Of a stretch of DNA of 38,276 nucleotides, positions 8,661 to 16,132 are shown piece by piece (position 1 is the first letter of the stretch; each line of letters begins with the position of its first letter). The stretch comes from Azospirillum halopraeferens DSM 3675 (GTDB taxonomy: Bacteria > Pseudomonadota > Alphaproteobacteria > Azospirillales > Azospirillaceae): positions 1 to 38,276 of the forward strand of contig NZ_AUCF01000042.1 in NCBI RefSeq assembly GCF_000429625.1. The letters run 5' to 3'. The position numbers were made by a program, and so were the translations under genes. The notes under the pieces were generated by a model, which searched no databases, was not told where the DNA came from, and worked only from the letters and a program-made list of their open reading frames with translations.

Positions 8661-9675
8661 GGCCGTCTCCGCCGGCGGCGGCCGCCGCAGCGGGCGGCGG
8701 CGGCAGGCGGGGGGCGAGGTGGGGCGGCCAGTCGGCGGTGGCGTCCACCCGGACATAGGCGTTGCCGGTCAGCCCCGCCTTCACGTAGTCGCGGTAGGTG
8801 TCCAGCAGCGCCGGGTCGATGGCGACCTTGACGCGGTACATCAGCTTTTCGCGTTCGTTGGCGGTCTCCACCGCCTTGGGCGTGAACTGCGCCTCCGCGG
8901 CGACGAAGGACACCTCCGCCGGGATGACGTAGCCGGGGGCGGCGTCCAGCACGATGCGGGCCGGTGAGCCCAGCGCCACCCGTCCCGCCTGCGAGGTCGG
9001 CAGGAAGATCGTCATGAACACATCCGACAGATCGAGCAGCGTGACCACCCGGCCGCCCGCCCCCAGCACCTCGCCGGGTTGGACCAGGCGGTATTCCACG
9101 CGCCCGCCCACCGGGGCGGTCAGCGTCATGTCGGCGATGGTCGCCTCGATCCGGGCCACCTCCGCCTCGGCCGCCTCGTGCGCCGCCCGCGCCTCGACCA
9201 CCGCGGCGCGCGCGCCCAGCACGTTGGCCTGTGCCACGGCGGCGCGGGCGCGGGTGCGGTCGACGTCGGCGGTGGGGCCGACGGCGCGCCGCTCCAGCTC
9301 CACCGCGCGGCGCAACTCCACCTCGGCAAGCTCGGCTTCCGCCGCGCGGATGGCGACCTCCGCCTCGGCCCGGCCGATGGCGGCGGCGGCGCGGCGGGCG
9401 GCGGCGGCGGCGGCCAGCCGCGACGCCTCCAGCTCCGCCGTGTCCATGCGGGCGACGACGGTGCCCCGGGCGAGCGAGTCGCCCTCGCGCGCGTTGACGG
9501 CGATGACGCGGCCGGACAGGCGTGTGGCGACGTCCACCCGCTCCACCTCGACACGGCCGTTGGCAACGGCGAAGCCGTCGGGCAGGCGGCCGGCCCGCTG
9601 ATCGCTCCAATGGGCGTAACCGGCGGCGGCGAGCACCACGAGGGCGACGGCGCCGAGAAGCGGGGCAATGCGCAT
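8647..9675 (-). CDS. HlyD-family membrane-fusion protein, YhiI-like
   Basis: A protein of 342 residues. It has an N-terminal membrane anchor (LLGAVALVVLAAAGYAHW), then the first lipoyl half (VEVERVDVATRLSGRVIAVNAREGDSLARGTVVARMD). A long Ala/Glu/Arg-rich coiled-coil hairpin follows (about 85-190). The second lipoyl half (MTLTAPVGGRVEYRLVQPGEVLGAGG) and a beta-barrel region come next, and the C-terminus is Pro/Ala-rich. It would bridge the inner-membrane ABC exporter to an outer-membrane channel; no TolC-like gene lies in the window. A good ribosome site (GGGAGG) precedes the ATG. It is first in a three-gene minus-strand operon with the fused ATPase-permease and the YhhJ-like permease. Confidence 0.9.
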   Translation of the reverse strand: MRIAPLLGAVALVVLAAAGYAHWSDQRAGRLPDGFAVANGRVEVERVDVATRLSGRVIAVNAREGDSLARGTVVARMDTAELEASRLAAAAAARRAAAAIGRAEAEVAIRAAEAELAEVELRRAVELERRAVGPTADVDRTRARAAVAQANVLGARAAVVEARAAHEAAEAEVARIEATIADMTLTAPVGGRVEYRLVQPGEVLGAGGRVVTLLDLSDVFMTIFLPTSQAGRVALGSPARIVLDAAPGYVIPAEVSFVAAEAQFTPKAVETANEREKLMYRVKVAIDPALLDTYRDYVKAGLTGNAYVRVDATADWPPHLAPRLPPPPAAAAAAGGDGHAVR

Positions 9676-9929
9676 GGGGATGCCTCCCTGGAAAGGGGAA
9701 CGGCGTGCGGCGAGCCGCGTTCACCATGACGGGGATGCTGCACCGCCGTCCATGCGCCAGGTCAATCGGGGCCCCTCTTCCCCCTTGGTGCAGGTCAGGC
9801 ATACGCCTGAAGCAGGATCCGGGGCTTTACGCATCCCCATACGGCGCGGTATGTAGGTATGACTGATTGTTTACATTACCTCGACATCTCCGCCGCGCCG
9901 CCCCTTTCCCGCAGACGAAGCGATTGAGA
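9676..9929. promoter_or_regulatory. Divergent intergenic region between exporter operon and PHB depolymerase
   Basis: This stretch of 254 bases lies between divergent genes and must hold both promoters. Two short perfect inverted repeats are visible: TCAGGC-ATAC-GCCTGA (9795-9810) and CATAC-GGCGCG-GTATG (9838-9853). It is locally AT-richer around 9853-9885, just before the depolymerase start. The palindromes could be operators, but no regulator gene lies next to them, and I cannot assign promoter boxes with confidence. Confidence 0.3.
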
Positions 9930-11132
9930 ATGCTGTACGAACTCCACGACCTGACCCGGCACGCACTCTTCGCGCCCATGAATCTGGCGGGGCGTATCGG
10001 GCAATCGATGCTGCAGCCGGCCCGGCACCTGCCGGCCCCCTTCGCTCCCTTCACCGGAGCGGCGCGCGTCTACGCCGCCGGCTTCGGGATGCTGGAGCGG
10101 GTGACGCGCCACTACGACAAGCAGCCCTTCGGCCTTCCCGTGGCGGAGGATGTCGTCTGGCAGAGGCCCTTCTGCAACCTGCTGCGCTTCGCGCCGGCGC
10201 GGGCCGGGGCGCCGCGGGTGCTGATCTTCGCGCCCATGTCCGGGCACCACGCGACGCTGCTGCGCGGCACCGTGGAGTCGCTGATCGGCGAGCACGAGGT
10301 GTTCATCACCGACTGGCTGGACGCCAAGCAGGTGCCGCTGTCCGAGGGCCGTTTCGGCCTGGACGAATACATCGACTACACCATGGCGATCATGGAGCAT
10401 GTGGCCGGCGACGGGGCGTTCGACGTGCTGGCCATCTGCCAGCCCTGCGTGCCGGTGCTGGCCGCCGTGTCGCTGATGAGCGAGGACGGCTCCGCCGCCC
10501 TGCCGCGGTCGCTGGTTCTGATGTCCGGCCCCATCGACCCCGGCGCTGCGGAAACCGAGGTCACCCGCTTCGCCCTGAAGCACGACCTGCGCTGGTTCGA
10601 GCGCAAGGTGATCCACCGGGTGCCGTCGCGCTACCCCGGCCGCTTCCGCCGGGTCTACCCCGGCATGGTGCAGCTTGCCGGCTTCATGTCGACCCAGATC
10701 GACCGCCACATGAAGCAGCACCTGGACCTGTTCCGCCACCTGTCGGCCATGGACGGCGACGCGGCGGAGCGCATCGTCGAGTTCTACGACGAATACCTGG
10801 CCGTGCTGGACCTGACGGCGGAGTTCTATCTGGAGACCATCGACCGGGTGTTCCAGCGCCGCGACCTGGCCCACGGCCGCTTCACCTGGCGCGGCCGCCC
10901 GGTCGATCCCGGCGCCATCGAGCGGGTGCGCCTGCTGACCGTGGAGGGCGAGAAGGACGACATCTGCGCCCCCGGCCAGACCATCGCCGCCCATGCCCTG
11001 CTGCGCAACCTGCCCGAGTCCATGAAGGCCAACCATGTGCAGGACGGTGTCGGCCATTACGGCGTGTTCAGCGGCTCGCGCTACCGCAAGGGCATCCTGC
11101 CGGTGCTGCAACGGACGTTCGCGGGGGGGTAA
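9930..11132 (+). CDS. phaZ: Intracellular polyhydroxyalkanoate depolymerase
   Basis: A protein of 400 residues, close to the 400-420 of intracellular PHB depolymerases. It starts MLYELHDLTRHALFAP, the typical N-terminus of this family, so the ATG at 9930 is preferred over an in-frame TTG at 9867. The lipase-box-like segment AICQPCVPVLA places Cys170 as nucleophile, as in Ralstonia-type PhaZ where Cys replaces Ser. The Asp and His partners probably lie in VEGEKDDICAPGQT and VGHYGVFSGSRYR near the C-terminus. It hydrolyses stored poly-3-hydroxybutyrate granules in the cytoplasm. The acetoacetyl-CoA synthetase at the far end of the window would serve the same carbon route. It appears monocistronic and ends before a multi-hairpin element. 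Confidence 0.93.
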   Translation: MLYELHDLTRHALFAPMNLAGRIGQSMLQPARHLPAPFAPFTGAARVYAAGFGMLERVTRHYDKQPFGLPVAEDVVWQRPFCNLLRFAPARAGAPRVLIFAPMSGHHATLLRGTVESLIGEHEVFITDWLDAKQVPLSEGRFGLDEYIDYTMAIMEHVAGDGAFDVLAICQPCVPVLAAVSLMSEDGSAALPRSLVLMSGPIDPGAAETEVTRFALKHDLRWFERKVIHRVPSRYPGRFRRVYPGMVQLAGFMSTQIDRHMKQHLDLFRHLSAMDGDAAERIVEFYDEYLAVLDLTAEFYLETIDRVFQRRDLAHGRFTWRGRPVDPGAIERVRLLTVEGEKDDICAPGQTIAAHALLRNLPESMKANHVQDGVGHYGVFSGSRYRKGILPVLQRTFAGG

Positions 11133-11180
11133 TGCCTCGGGGAGGCTTGCGGGATGCGCGGCTTCGCCGGCATCTCCTTG

Positions 11181-11260
11181 CCCCCACTTTCCCGACCTCA
11201 GGTCGGGCCCCTTCCTCCCCCGCCGGGGGAGGGGGGACCCGCGAAGCGGGAGGGTGGGAG
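11181..11260. repeat. Multi-hairpin intergenic element, possible dispersed repeat or bidirectional terminator
   Basis: Three perfect stem-loops follow one another: CCCGACC/GGTCGGG (11191-11207), CCTCCCCC/GGGGGAGG (11214-11232) and CCCGC/GCGGG (11238-11250). CCCAC (11183-11187) can pair with GTGGG (11254-11258) to close a cloverleaf-like fold around them. The element sits between the convergent phaZ and chrR genes, where it could stop transcription from both sides. GC-rich modular palindromes like this often occur in many copies in alphaproteobacterial genomes; only one copy was noticed here. Confidence 0.55.
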
Positions 11261-11297
11261 CAGGGTCTTGCGGAGACGGTGCAAACGTGCGCCCGCA

Positions 11298-11969
11298 TCA
11301 CATCCCGAACAGCGGCTGGAACAGGCGGCTGACCAGGCTGGTGAAGCGCAGGGGGGCGTCGGTGGCGATCAGGCAGACGCAGTCCTGGTCGGTGTCGGCG
11401 ATCGGCTGGTGGCGGGTCGCCGCGTCCGCCTCGGCGATGTCGCCGGGGGCGTAGCGCCCGAACTCGTCGGCGAAGGAGCCGGACAGAACCAGGGTCAGTT
11501 CCAGGCTGCCGTGCCCGTGATGGGGCAGGGTGGTGCCGGGCGCGATGCGCAGCAACTGCGCCGTGCCGCCGTGCCGGCTGCGCGGCAGCAGGGAGATCCG
11601 CCGCACGCCGGGGGCCAGCCGCTGCCAGCGCGTCTCCGCCGCCGGCCCGACATAGGGGGCGAGCGGTGCGGGCCACGGCCCGCCGCAGGTCGCGTGGCCG
11701 TCCGTGTGGCCGTGGTTGTGGCCGTGGGCCGGCCGGTCGGGTGCGGCGTCGATGCGGGCCAGGGTGCGGGCCAGCGCGTCGTCCTCCAGCGGCCGGGGCG
11801 GCAGCTCGTCCAGCAGCACGCCGCCCAGCGCGTCGATGTCCGCGACGGCGCGGCGGCACACGGGGCACAGGGCCAGGTGGGCGGCCACGGCCAGCGACAG
11901 CGCCTCACCCAGGCTGCCGGCGCCGTAGGCGACCAGCATCGCGTCGCTGGGGTGATGCTTCGGGGTCAT
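11298..11969 (-). CDS. chrR: ChrR-type zinc anti-sigma factor
   Basis: A protein of 223 residues with the two ChrR domains. The N-terminal zinc anti-sigma domain has His6, His31, Cys35 and Cys38 (HLALCPVC), at the same numbers as the zinc ligands known for R. sphaeroides ChrR. The C-terminal cupin has H151-G-H153-GSLE157 and His187, matching the R. sphaeroides ligands His141, His143, Glu147 and His177 with a constant +10 shift. The shift is explained by a His-rich linker, HGHNHGHTDGHATC (82-95). ChrR holds RpoE inactive and releases it on singlet oxygen or organic hydroperoxide stress. The start overlaps the rpoE stop as ATGA, implying coupled translation and stoichiometric production. Confidence is high. 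Confidence 0.95.
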   Translation of the reverse strand: MTPKHHPSDAMLVAYGAGSLGEALSLAVAAHLALCPVCRRAVADIDALGGVLLDELPPRPLEDDALARTLARIDAAPDRPAHGHNHGHTDGHATCGGPWPAPLAPYVGPAAETRWQRLAPGVRRISLLPRSRHGGTAQLLRIAPGTTLPHHGHGSLELTLVLSGSFADEFGRYAPGDIAEADAATRHQPIADTDQDCVCLIATDAPLRFTSLVSRLFQPLFGM

Positions 11970-12565
11970 GGTTCGTCGTCTCCCAGCGCCTTGCGGATCT
12001 TGCCCATGGCAAGACGCAGGCGCGACTTCACGGTTCCAAGGGGCAGGCGCAGCCGCTCCGCGATCGCCGGGTGGGCGAGGTCGGCGAAGAAGGACAACCG
12101 CACCACCTCCGCCTGATCGGCCGGCAGCGTCGCCAGCGCGGCGCGCAGCGCCCGCTCGCGCCGCCCGTCGGCCACCAGCGTGTCGGCGCCGGGGGCGCCG
12201 TCGGGCGTGTCGGCCAGCACCTCGTCCGACACCTCCGGGTGGCGTTCGCGGCGCAGGGCGTCGATGCGCAGGTTGCGCGCGATGGTGAACACCCACGTCG
12301 CGGCCTCCGCCCGCTGCGGGTCGTAGAGGGCGGCCTTGTTCCACACCGCCAGCATGGTGTCCTGGGCCAGATCCTCGGCCTGCGCCGGCGGCACCCCCAG
12401 GCGCATCAGGTAGGATTTCACCCGCGGGGCGAAGTGCCCGAACAGCCGGGCGAACGCCGCCCGGTCGTTCTGACGCGCGATGGCGACGATGGCGGCCGAC
12501 AGCTCGGACGCCGGGGAGGGTGGAGCGGGCGGCGGCTCCAGGGAATGCGCGGGGGTGCCGGTCAT
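11966..12565 (-). CDS. rpoE: ECF sigma factor RpoE, ECF11 group
   Basis: A protein of 199 residues with an ECF layout. Region 2 (about 35-105) includes AEDLAQDTMLAVWNKAALYDP and ATWVFTIARNLRIDALRR. After a short linker, region 4 (about 140-195) ends with LRLPLGTVKSRLRLAMGKIRKAL, the helix-turn-helix that reads the -35 box. Its pairing with ChrR places it in the ECF11 group that drives singlet-oxygen responses. The ATG at 12565 follows a matching ECF promoter so closely that the mRNA may be leaderless. An earlier in-frame ATG (12616) lies upstream of that promoter and is therefore not favoured. It is predicted to drive its own operon and the two lipid/oxidation operons to the right. Confidence 0.94.
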   Translation of the reverse strand: MTGTPAHSLEPPPAPPSPASELSAAIVAIARQNDRAAFARLFGHFAPRVKSYLMRLGVPPAQAEDLAQDTMLAVWNKAALYDPQRAEAATWVFTIARNLRIDALRRERHPEVSDEVLADTPDGAPGADTLVADGRRERALRAALATLPADQAEVVRLSFFADLAHPAIAERLRLPLGTVKSRLRLAMGKIRKALGDDEP

Positions 12566-12570
12566 GTCCA

Positions 12571-12600
12571 CCGATACGCAGCCGCAGCCGCATCGGATCA
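12571..12600 (-). promoter_or_regulatory. Putative RpoE-dependent promoter of rpoE-chrR
   Basis: Read on the minus strand, TGATCC (12600-12595) is followed after exactly 18 bases by TATCGG (12576-12571). TGATCC is the -35 box known for ECF11/RpoE promoters. The -10 box ends only five bases before the rpoE ATG at 12565, so the transcript would begin at or next to the start codon. Autoregulation of rpoE-chrR is known in R. sphaeroides. Confidence 0.75.
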
Positions 12601-12625
12601 CCGAAAAAACATTCACGCGGCGCGG

Positions 12626-12655
12626 TGATCCGGGAACGGCGCGCCGGCGTAATCG
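12626..12655 (+). promoter_or_regulatory. Putative RpoE-dependent promoter of the lipid-modification operon
   Basis: TGATCC (12626-12631), 18 bases, then TAATCG (12650-12655). Transcription would start near 12661, giving a leader of about 30 bases before the FAD amine oxidase ATG at 12691. It lies back to back with the rpoE promoter; the two -35 boxes are 25 bases apart, with a run of six A between them (12604-12609). Confidence 0.78.
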
Positions 12656-12690
12656 GGGCGATCGCGCATACCACTTTTGACCGGTGCCCC

Positions 12691-14055
12691 ATGACCGTCC
12701 TTCCCTTCCGCTCCCCCCGCCCGCTCGACATCGCCGTGATCGGATCGGGCATCTCCGGCCTGTCGGCCGCCTGGCTGCTGTCGCGGGAGCACCGGGTGAC
12801 CCTGTACGAGAAGGAGGACCGGCCGGGCGGTCACGCCAACACCGTGGACGCCGGCGGCGGCACGGCGGTGGACACCGGATTCATCGTCTACAACGAGGCG
12901 AACTATCCCAACCTGGTGGCGCTGTTCGACCATCTGGGGGTGCCGACGCGGGCCACCGACATGTCGTTCGCCGTCTCCCTCGGCGAGGGCGCGCTGGAGT
13001 ACGCCGGCACGTCGCCGGGCACCCTGTTCGCGCAGAAGCGCAACCTCATCCGGCCGCGCTTCCTGCGCATGATCCGCGATCTGCTGCGCTTCTACCGGGA
13101 AGCGCCGCGCCTGCTGGCCGGGCCCGACCCGGACCGCCTGACCCTGGGTGAGTTCCTCGACCGCGGCGGCTATTCGGACGCCTTCGTGAACGACCATCTG
13201 CTGCCCATGGCGGCGGCCATCTGGTCGGCCCCGGCGCGGACGATGCGGGACCATCCGGCGGCGGCCTTCGTGCGCTTCTGCGACAACCACGGGCTGCTGA
13301 AGCTGACGGGACGTCCGGTCTGGCGCACGGTGGAGGGCGGCAGCCGCGAATATGTGCGCCGCATCACCGCCGACCTGGGCGACGCCGTGCGCCTCAACAC
13401 CGCCGTCGAGCACGTCCGGCGCGAGGACGGGCGGGTGCAGGTGCAGGACCGCCGCGGCGGCGTGCGCACCCACGACCACGTGGTCATCGCCGCCCACGCC
13501 GACCAGGCGCTGGGCCTGCTGGCCGACGCGGACGAGGCGGAACGGGCGCTGCTGGGCGCCTTCCGCTATCAGCGCAACCTCGCCATCCTGCACACCGACC
13601 CGTCGCTGATGCCGCGCCGCCGCGCGGTGTGGTCGAGCTGGAACTACCTGGGCAGCCGCAACCACGCCGGCGACACCGGGGAGGTGTGCGTCACCTACTG
13701 GATGAACCGGTTGCAGACCTTCCTGCCGGCCGGGCGCGACCTGTTCGTGACGCTGAACCCCACCCGCCAGCCGCGCGAGGACACCATCCTGCGCAGCTTC
13801 CTCTACGACCACCCGGTCTTCGATCCGCAGGCGCGGCACGCCCAGCAGCGCCTGTGGAGCCTGCAAGGGGTGCGCAACACCTGGTTCTGCGGCGCCTGGT
13901 TCGGCGCCGGCTTCCACGAGGACGGCTTGCAGGCCGGGCTTGCGGTGGCGGAGGCGCTGGGCGGCGTGCGCCGGCCGTGGACGGTGGCCGACGAATCCGG
14001 CCGCATCCACGTCGGCCCCGCCGCCCCGCCGCGCCGCGCGTCGGAGGCGGCGTGA
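12691..14055 (+). CDS. FAD-dependent amine-oxidase-like protein of the lipid-modification operon
   Basis: A protein of 454 residues. The N-terminus holds the FAD Rossmann motif VIGSGISGLSAAWLL (about 13-27), then LYEKEDRPGGHANTVD and DTGFIVYNEANYPNL, typical of the amine-oxidase/desaturase-like flavoproteins found next to cyclopropane-synthase genes. The C-terminal FAD contact is WFCGAWFGAGFHEDGLQAGLAVAEAL. It is first in the operon behind the RpoE-type promoter. In R. sphaeroides, RpoE-controlled genes include UfaD (desaturase) and UfaO (oxygen-inserting) of furan fatty acid synthesis. This flavoprotein is a good candidate for the desaturase step on membrane phospholipid acyl chains, but that assignment is inference. 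The stop overlaps the next start by one base (TGATG). Confidence 0.88.
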   Translation: MTVLPFRSPRPLDIAVIGSGISGLSAAWLLSREHRVTLYEKEDRPGGHANTVDAGGGTAVDTGFIVYNEANYPNLVALFDHLGVPTRATDMSFAVSLGEGALEYAGTSPGTLFAQKRNLIRPRFLRMIRDLLRFYREAPRLLAGPDPDRLTLGEFLDRGGYSDAFVNDHLLPMAAAIWSAPARTMRDHPAAAFVRFCDNHGLLKLTGRPVWRTVEGGSREYVRRITADLGDAVRLNTAVEHVRREDGRVQVQDRRGGVRTHDHVVIAAHADQALGLLADADEAERALLGAFRYQRNLAILHTDPSLMPRRRAVWSSWNYLGSRNHAGDTGEVCVTYWMNRLQTFLPAGRDLFVTLNPTRQPREDTILRSFLYDHPVFDPQARHAQQRLWSLQGVRNTWFCGAWFGAGFHEDGLQAGLAVAEALGGVRRPWTVADESGRIHVGPAAPPRRASEAA

Positions 14056-14897
14056 TGGACGGCTTCGCCTCCGGCCTTTACGAGGGAACGGTGGTGCACA
14101 GCCGGCTGAAGCCGGTGCGCCACCGCCTGCGCTACCGGGTGTTCAGCCTGCTCCTCGACCTTGACGAGCTGCCGGAACTGGACCGGCGCTTGCGCCTGTT
14201 CGCCCACGGGCGCTTTGCCCTGACCGCGTTCCACGACGCGGACCACGGGCCGGGCGACGGCCGGCCGATCCGCGCCTGGGTCGACGGGCACCTGGCCGCG
14301 GCCGGGCTGCCCGCCGGCGGGCCGGTGCGGGTGCTGTGTTTTCCGCGCGTGCTCGGCTACGCTTTCAATCCGCTGAGCGTGTGGTTCTGCCACCGTCCCG
14401 ACGGCACCCTGGCGGCCATCCTGCACGAGGTGTCCAACACCTTCGGCCAGCGCCACACCTACGTCATCCCGGCGGCGGCCGGGGCCGACGGGCTGGTGCG
14501 CCAGACCTGCGACAAGCGCTTCTACGTCTCCCCCTTCATGGCGATGGAGACGACCTATCATTTCCGCATCCGCCCGCCGGACGAGGCGGTGGCGGTGGCC
14601 ATCCACCAGACCGACGCCGGGGGCACGGTCCTGCACGCCTCCCTCGCCGCGCGGCGGGCGGAGCTGAGCGACCGGACGCTGGCGGCGGCGTGGCTGCGCC
14701 ACCCGCTGATGACCGCCAAGGTGATGGCCGGCATCCATTGGGAGGCGTGGCGCCTGTGGCGCAAGGGGCTGGGCATCATGCCCCGGCCGCCGGGCCCGGC
14801 GGAGTCCGCCACCATCGTTGCCCCTGTAGCCGTCGTCCCCGTGGCCGGCGCCCCCGCCGGCGGCGCCCCGAACACCAGCAGGAACGTGCCCGCATGA
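14055..14897 (+). CDS. DUF1365 family protein
   Basis: A protein of 280 residues with the DUF1365 pattern: GLYEGTVVHSRLKPVRHRLRYRVFSLLLDLDEL at the N-terminus, VLCFPRVLGYAFNPLSVWFCH near residue 95, EVSNTFGQRHTYVIP, and KRFYVSPFMAMETTYHFRI near 155. The family is nearly always found between a flavin amine oxidase and a cyclopropane-type methyltransferase, as here. Its biochemical role is not settled. In this setting it probably acts on phospholipid acyl chains, and it may be the oxygen-inserting partner (UfaO-like) or an accessory factor. Starts and stops overlap by one base upstream and as ATGA downstream, so the operon is tightly coupled. The last 40 residues are Pro/Ala/Gly-rich. Confidence 0.9.
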   Translation: MDGFASGLYEGTVVHSRLKPVRHRLRYRVFSLLLDLDELPELDRRLRLFAHGRFALTAFHDADHGPGDGRPIRAWVDGHLAAAGLPAGGPVRVLCFPRVLGYAFNPLSVWFCHRPDGTLAAILHEVSNTFGQRHTYVIPAAAGADGLVRQTCDKRFYVSPFMAMETTYHFRIRPPDEAVAVAIHQTDAGGTVLHASLAARRAELSDRTLAAAWLRHPLMTAKVMAGIHWEAWRLWRKGLGIMPRPPGPAESATIVAPVAVVPVAGAPAGGAPNTSRNVPA

Positions 14898-16132
14898 CCG
14901 AACTGACCGCCGCCGCGCCGCCCCGGTGGCGCGCCCTTCTGCCCGCCCGCAACCTGTGGACCGCCGCCTTCCTGCGCCTGGCGTCGCGCATCGGCGACGG
15001 GGCGCTGGACGTGACCACGCCCGACGGGCGCAGCCACCGCTTCGGCCCGCCGGACGGGGTGCCGCGCGTCTCCCTGGCCCTGGACGACCCGGCGGCGGCC
15101 CGCCGCCTGCTGCTGGGCGGCGACATCGCCTTTGCCGAAGCCTACGCCGACGGGCTGTGGCGCACCTCCGACCTGCCGGGCCTGATCGCGCTGGCCCTGC
15201 GCAACGAGGGGCGCCCGGGCGTCGTCGCCCGGGGCACGGGGGCGGTGCGCCTGGCCAACCGCCTGTTCCACCGGCTCCGGGCCAACACCCGGCGCGGCAG
15301 CCGGCGCAACATCGCCTTCCACTACGACCTGGGCAACGAATTCTATGGCCTGTGGCTGGACCGCGGCATGCACTACTCCTCGGCCCTCTACACCGGCGGC
15401 GGCGAGACGCTGGAGGAGGCGCAGGAGGCCAAGCTGCGCCGCGCCGCCGACCTGCTCGACGTCACCCCCGGCCAGCGGGTGCTGGAGATCGGCTGCGGCT
15501 GGGGCGGCATGGCCGAGCATCTGGCCCGCCGCCGCGGCGCGCGCGTGGTCGGCATCACCCTGTCGCGCGAGCAACTGGCCCTGGCGCAGGAGCGGCTGGC
15601 GGCGGAGCGGCGCGCCGGCACGGTGGACCTGCAGTTCCGCGACTACCGCGACGTGACCGGCACCTTCGACCGCATCGTCTCCATCGAGATGATCGAGGCG
15701 GTGGGGGAGGAGCACTGGCCCCGCTACTTCGGCGTCCTGCGCGACCGTCTGGAACCCGGCGGGACCGCGGTGATCCAGGCGATCACCATCGCCGACGACC
15801 GCTTCGCCGCCTACCGGCGCGGCTGCGACTTCATCCAGCGCCACATCTTTCCCGGCGGCATGCTGCCCTGTCCGGCGGCCATGCGCGCGCAGGCCGCGCG
15901 CGCCGGGCTGGAGGTGAAGCATGTGGAGATGTTCGGCGCGTCCTACGCCGCGACGCTGGCGGAATGGCGCCGCCGCTTCCACGCGGCGTGGCCGGAGGTG
16001 GCGCGCCGGGGCTTCGACGAGCGGTTCCGGCGGCTGTGGGACTATTACCTCGCCTACTGCGAGGCCGGCTTCCGCACCGGCGTGATCGACGTGGGCTTCT
16101 GGCGCCTGCGCCGCCCCGCGGCCGGGCCATGA
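14894..16132 (+). CDS. Cyclopropane-fatty-acid-synthase-type SAM methyltransferase
   Basis: A protein of 412 residues, usual for the family. The N-terminal lipid-binding domain includes FGPPDGVPRVSLALDDPAAARRLLLGGDIAFAEAYADGLW. The catalytic part has IAFHYDLGNEFYGLWLDRGMHYSSALY, then SAM motif I VLEIGCGWGG (196-205) and IEMIEAVGEEHW, where Glu268 matches the bicarbonate-binding Glu of Cfa. It ends with the family block YYLAYCEAGFRTGVIDVGFW. Such enzymes methylate double bonds of phospholipid acyl chains, giving either a cyclopropane or a methyl-branched alkene. In this operon a UfaM-like role (first step of furan fatty acid synthesis) is as likely as cyclopropanation; sequence alone does not decide. 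It overlaps both neighbours as ATGA. Confidence 0.92.
   Translation: MTELTAAAPPRWRALLPARNLWTAAFLRLASRIGDGALDVTTPDGRSHRFGPPDGVPRVSLALDDPAAARRLLLGGDIAFAEAYADGLWRTSDLPGLIALALRNEGRPGVVARGTGAVRLANRLFHRLRANTRRGSRRNIAFHYDLGNEFYGLWLDRGMHYSSALYTGGGETLEEAQEAKLRRAADLLDVTPGQRVLEIGCGWGGMAEHLARRRGARVVGITLSREQLALAQERLAAERRAGTVDLQFRDYRDVTGTFDRIVSIEMIEAVGEEHWPRYFGVLRDRLEPGGTAVIQAITIADDRFAAYRRGCDFIQRHIFPGGMLPCPAAMRAQAARAGLEVKHVEMFGASYAATLAEWRRRFHAAWPEVARRGFDERFRRLWDYYLAYCEAGFRTGVIDVGFWRLRRPAAGP

Noticed and set aside
8661..8756. A longer N-terminus for the fused ABC exporter from 8756.
   Set aside because: Adds a Pro/Arg-rich stretch inside the fusion-protein gene; the ATG at 8660 begins the ABC domain properly.
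10609..10638. TGATCC inside phaZ as another RpoE promoter.
   Set aside because: At 18 bases the sequence is ACCCCG with no leading TA; it lies in coding sequence.
15771..15800. TGATCC inside the methyltransferase gene as an internal promoter.
   Set aside because: At 18 bases the sequence is ACGACC, and it lies in conserved coding sequence.
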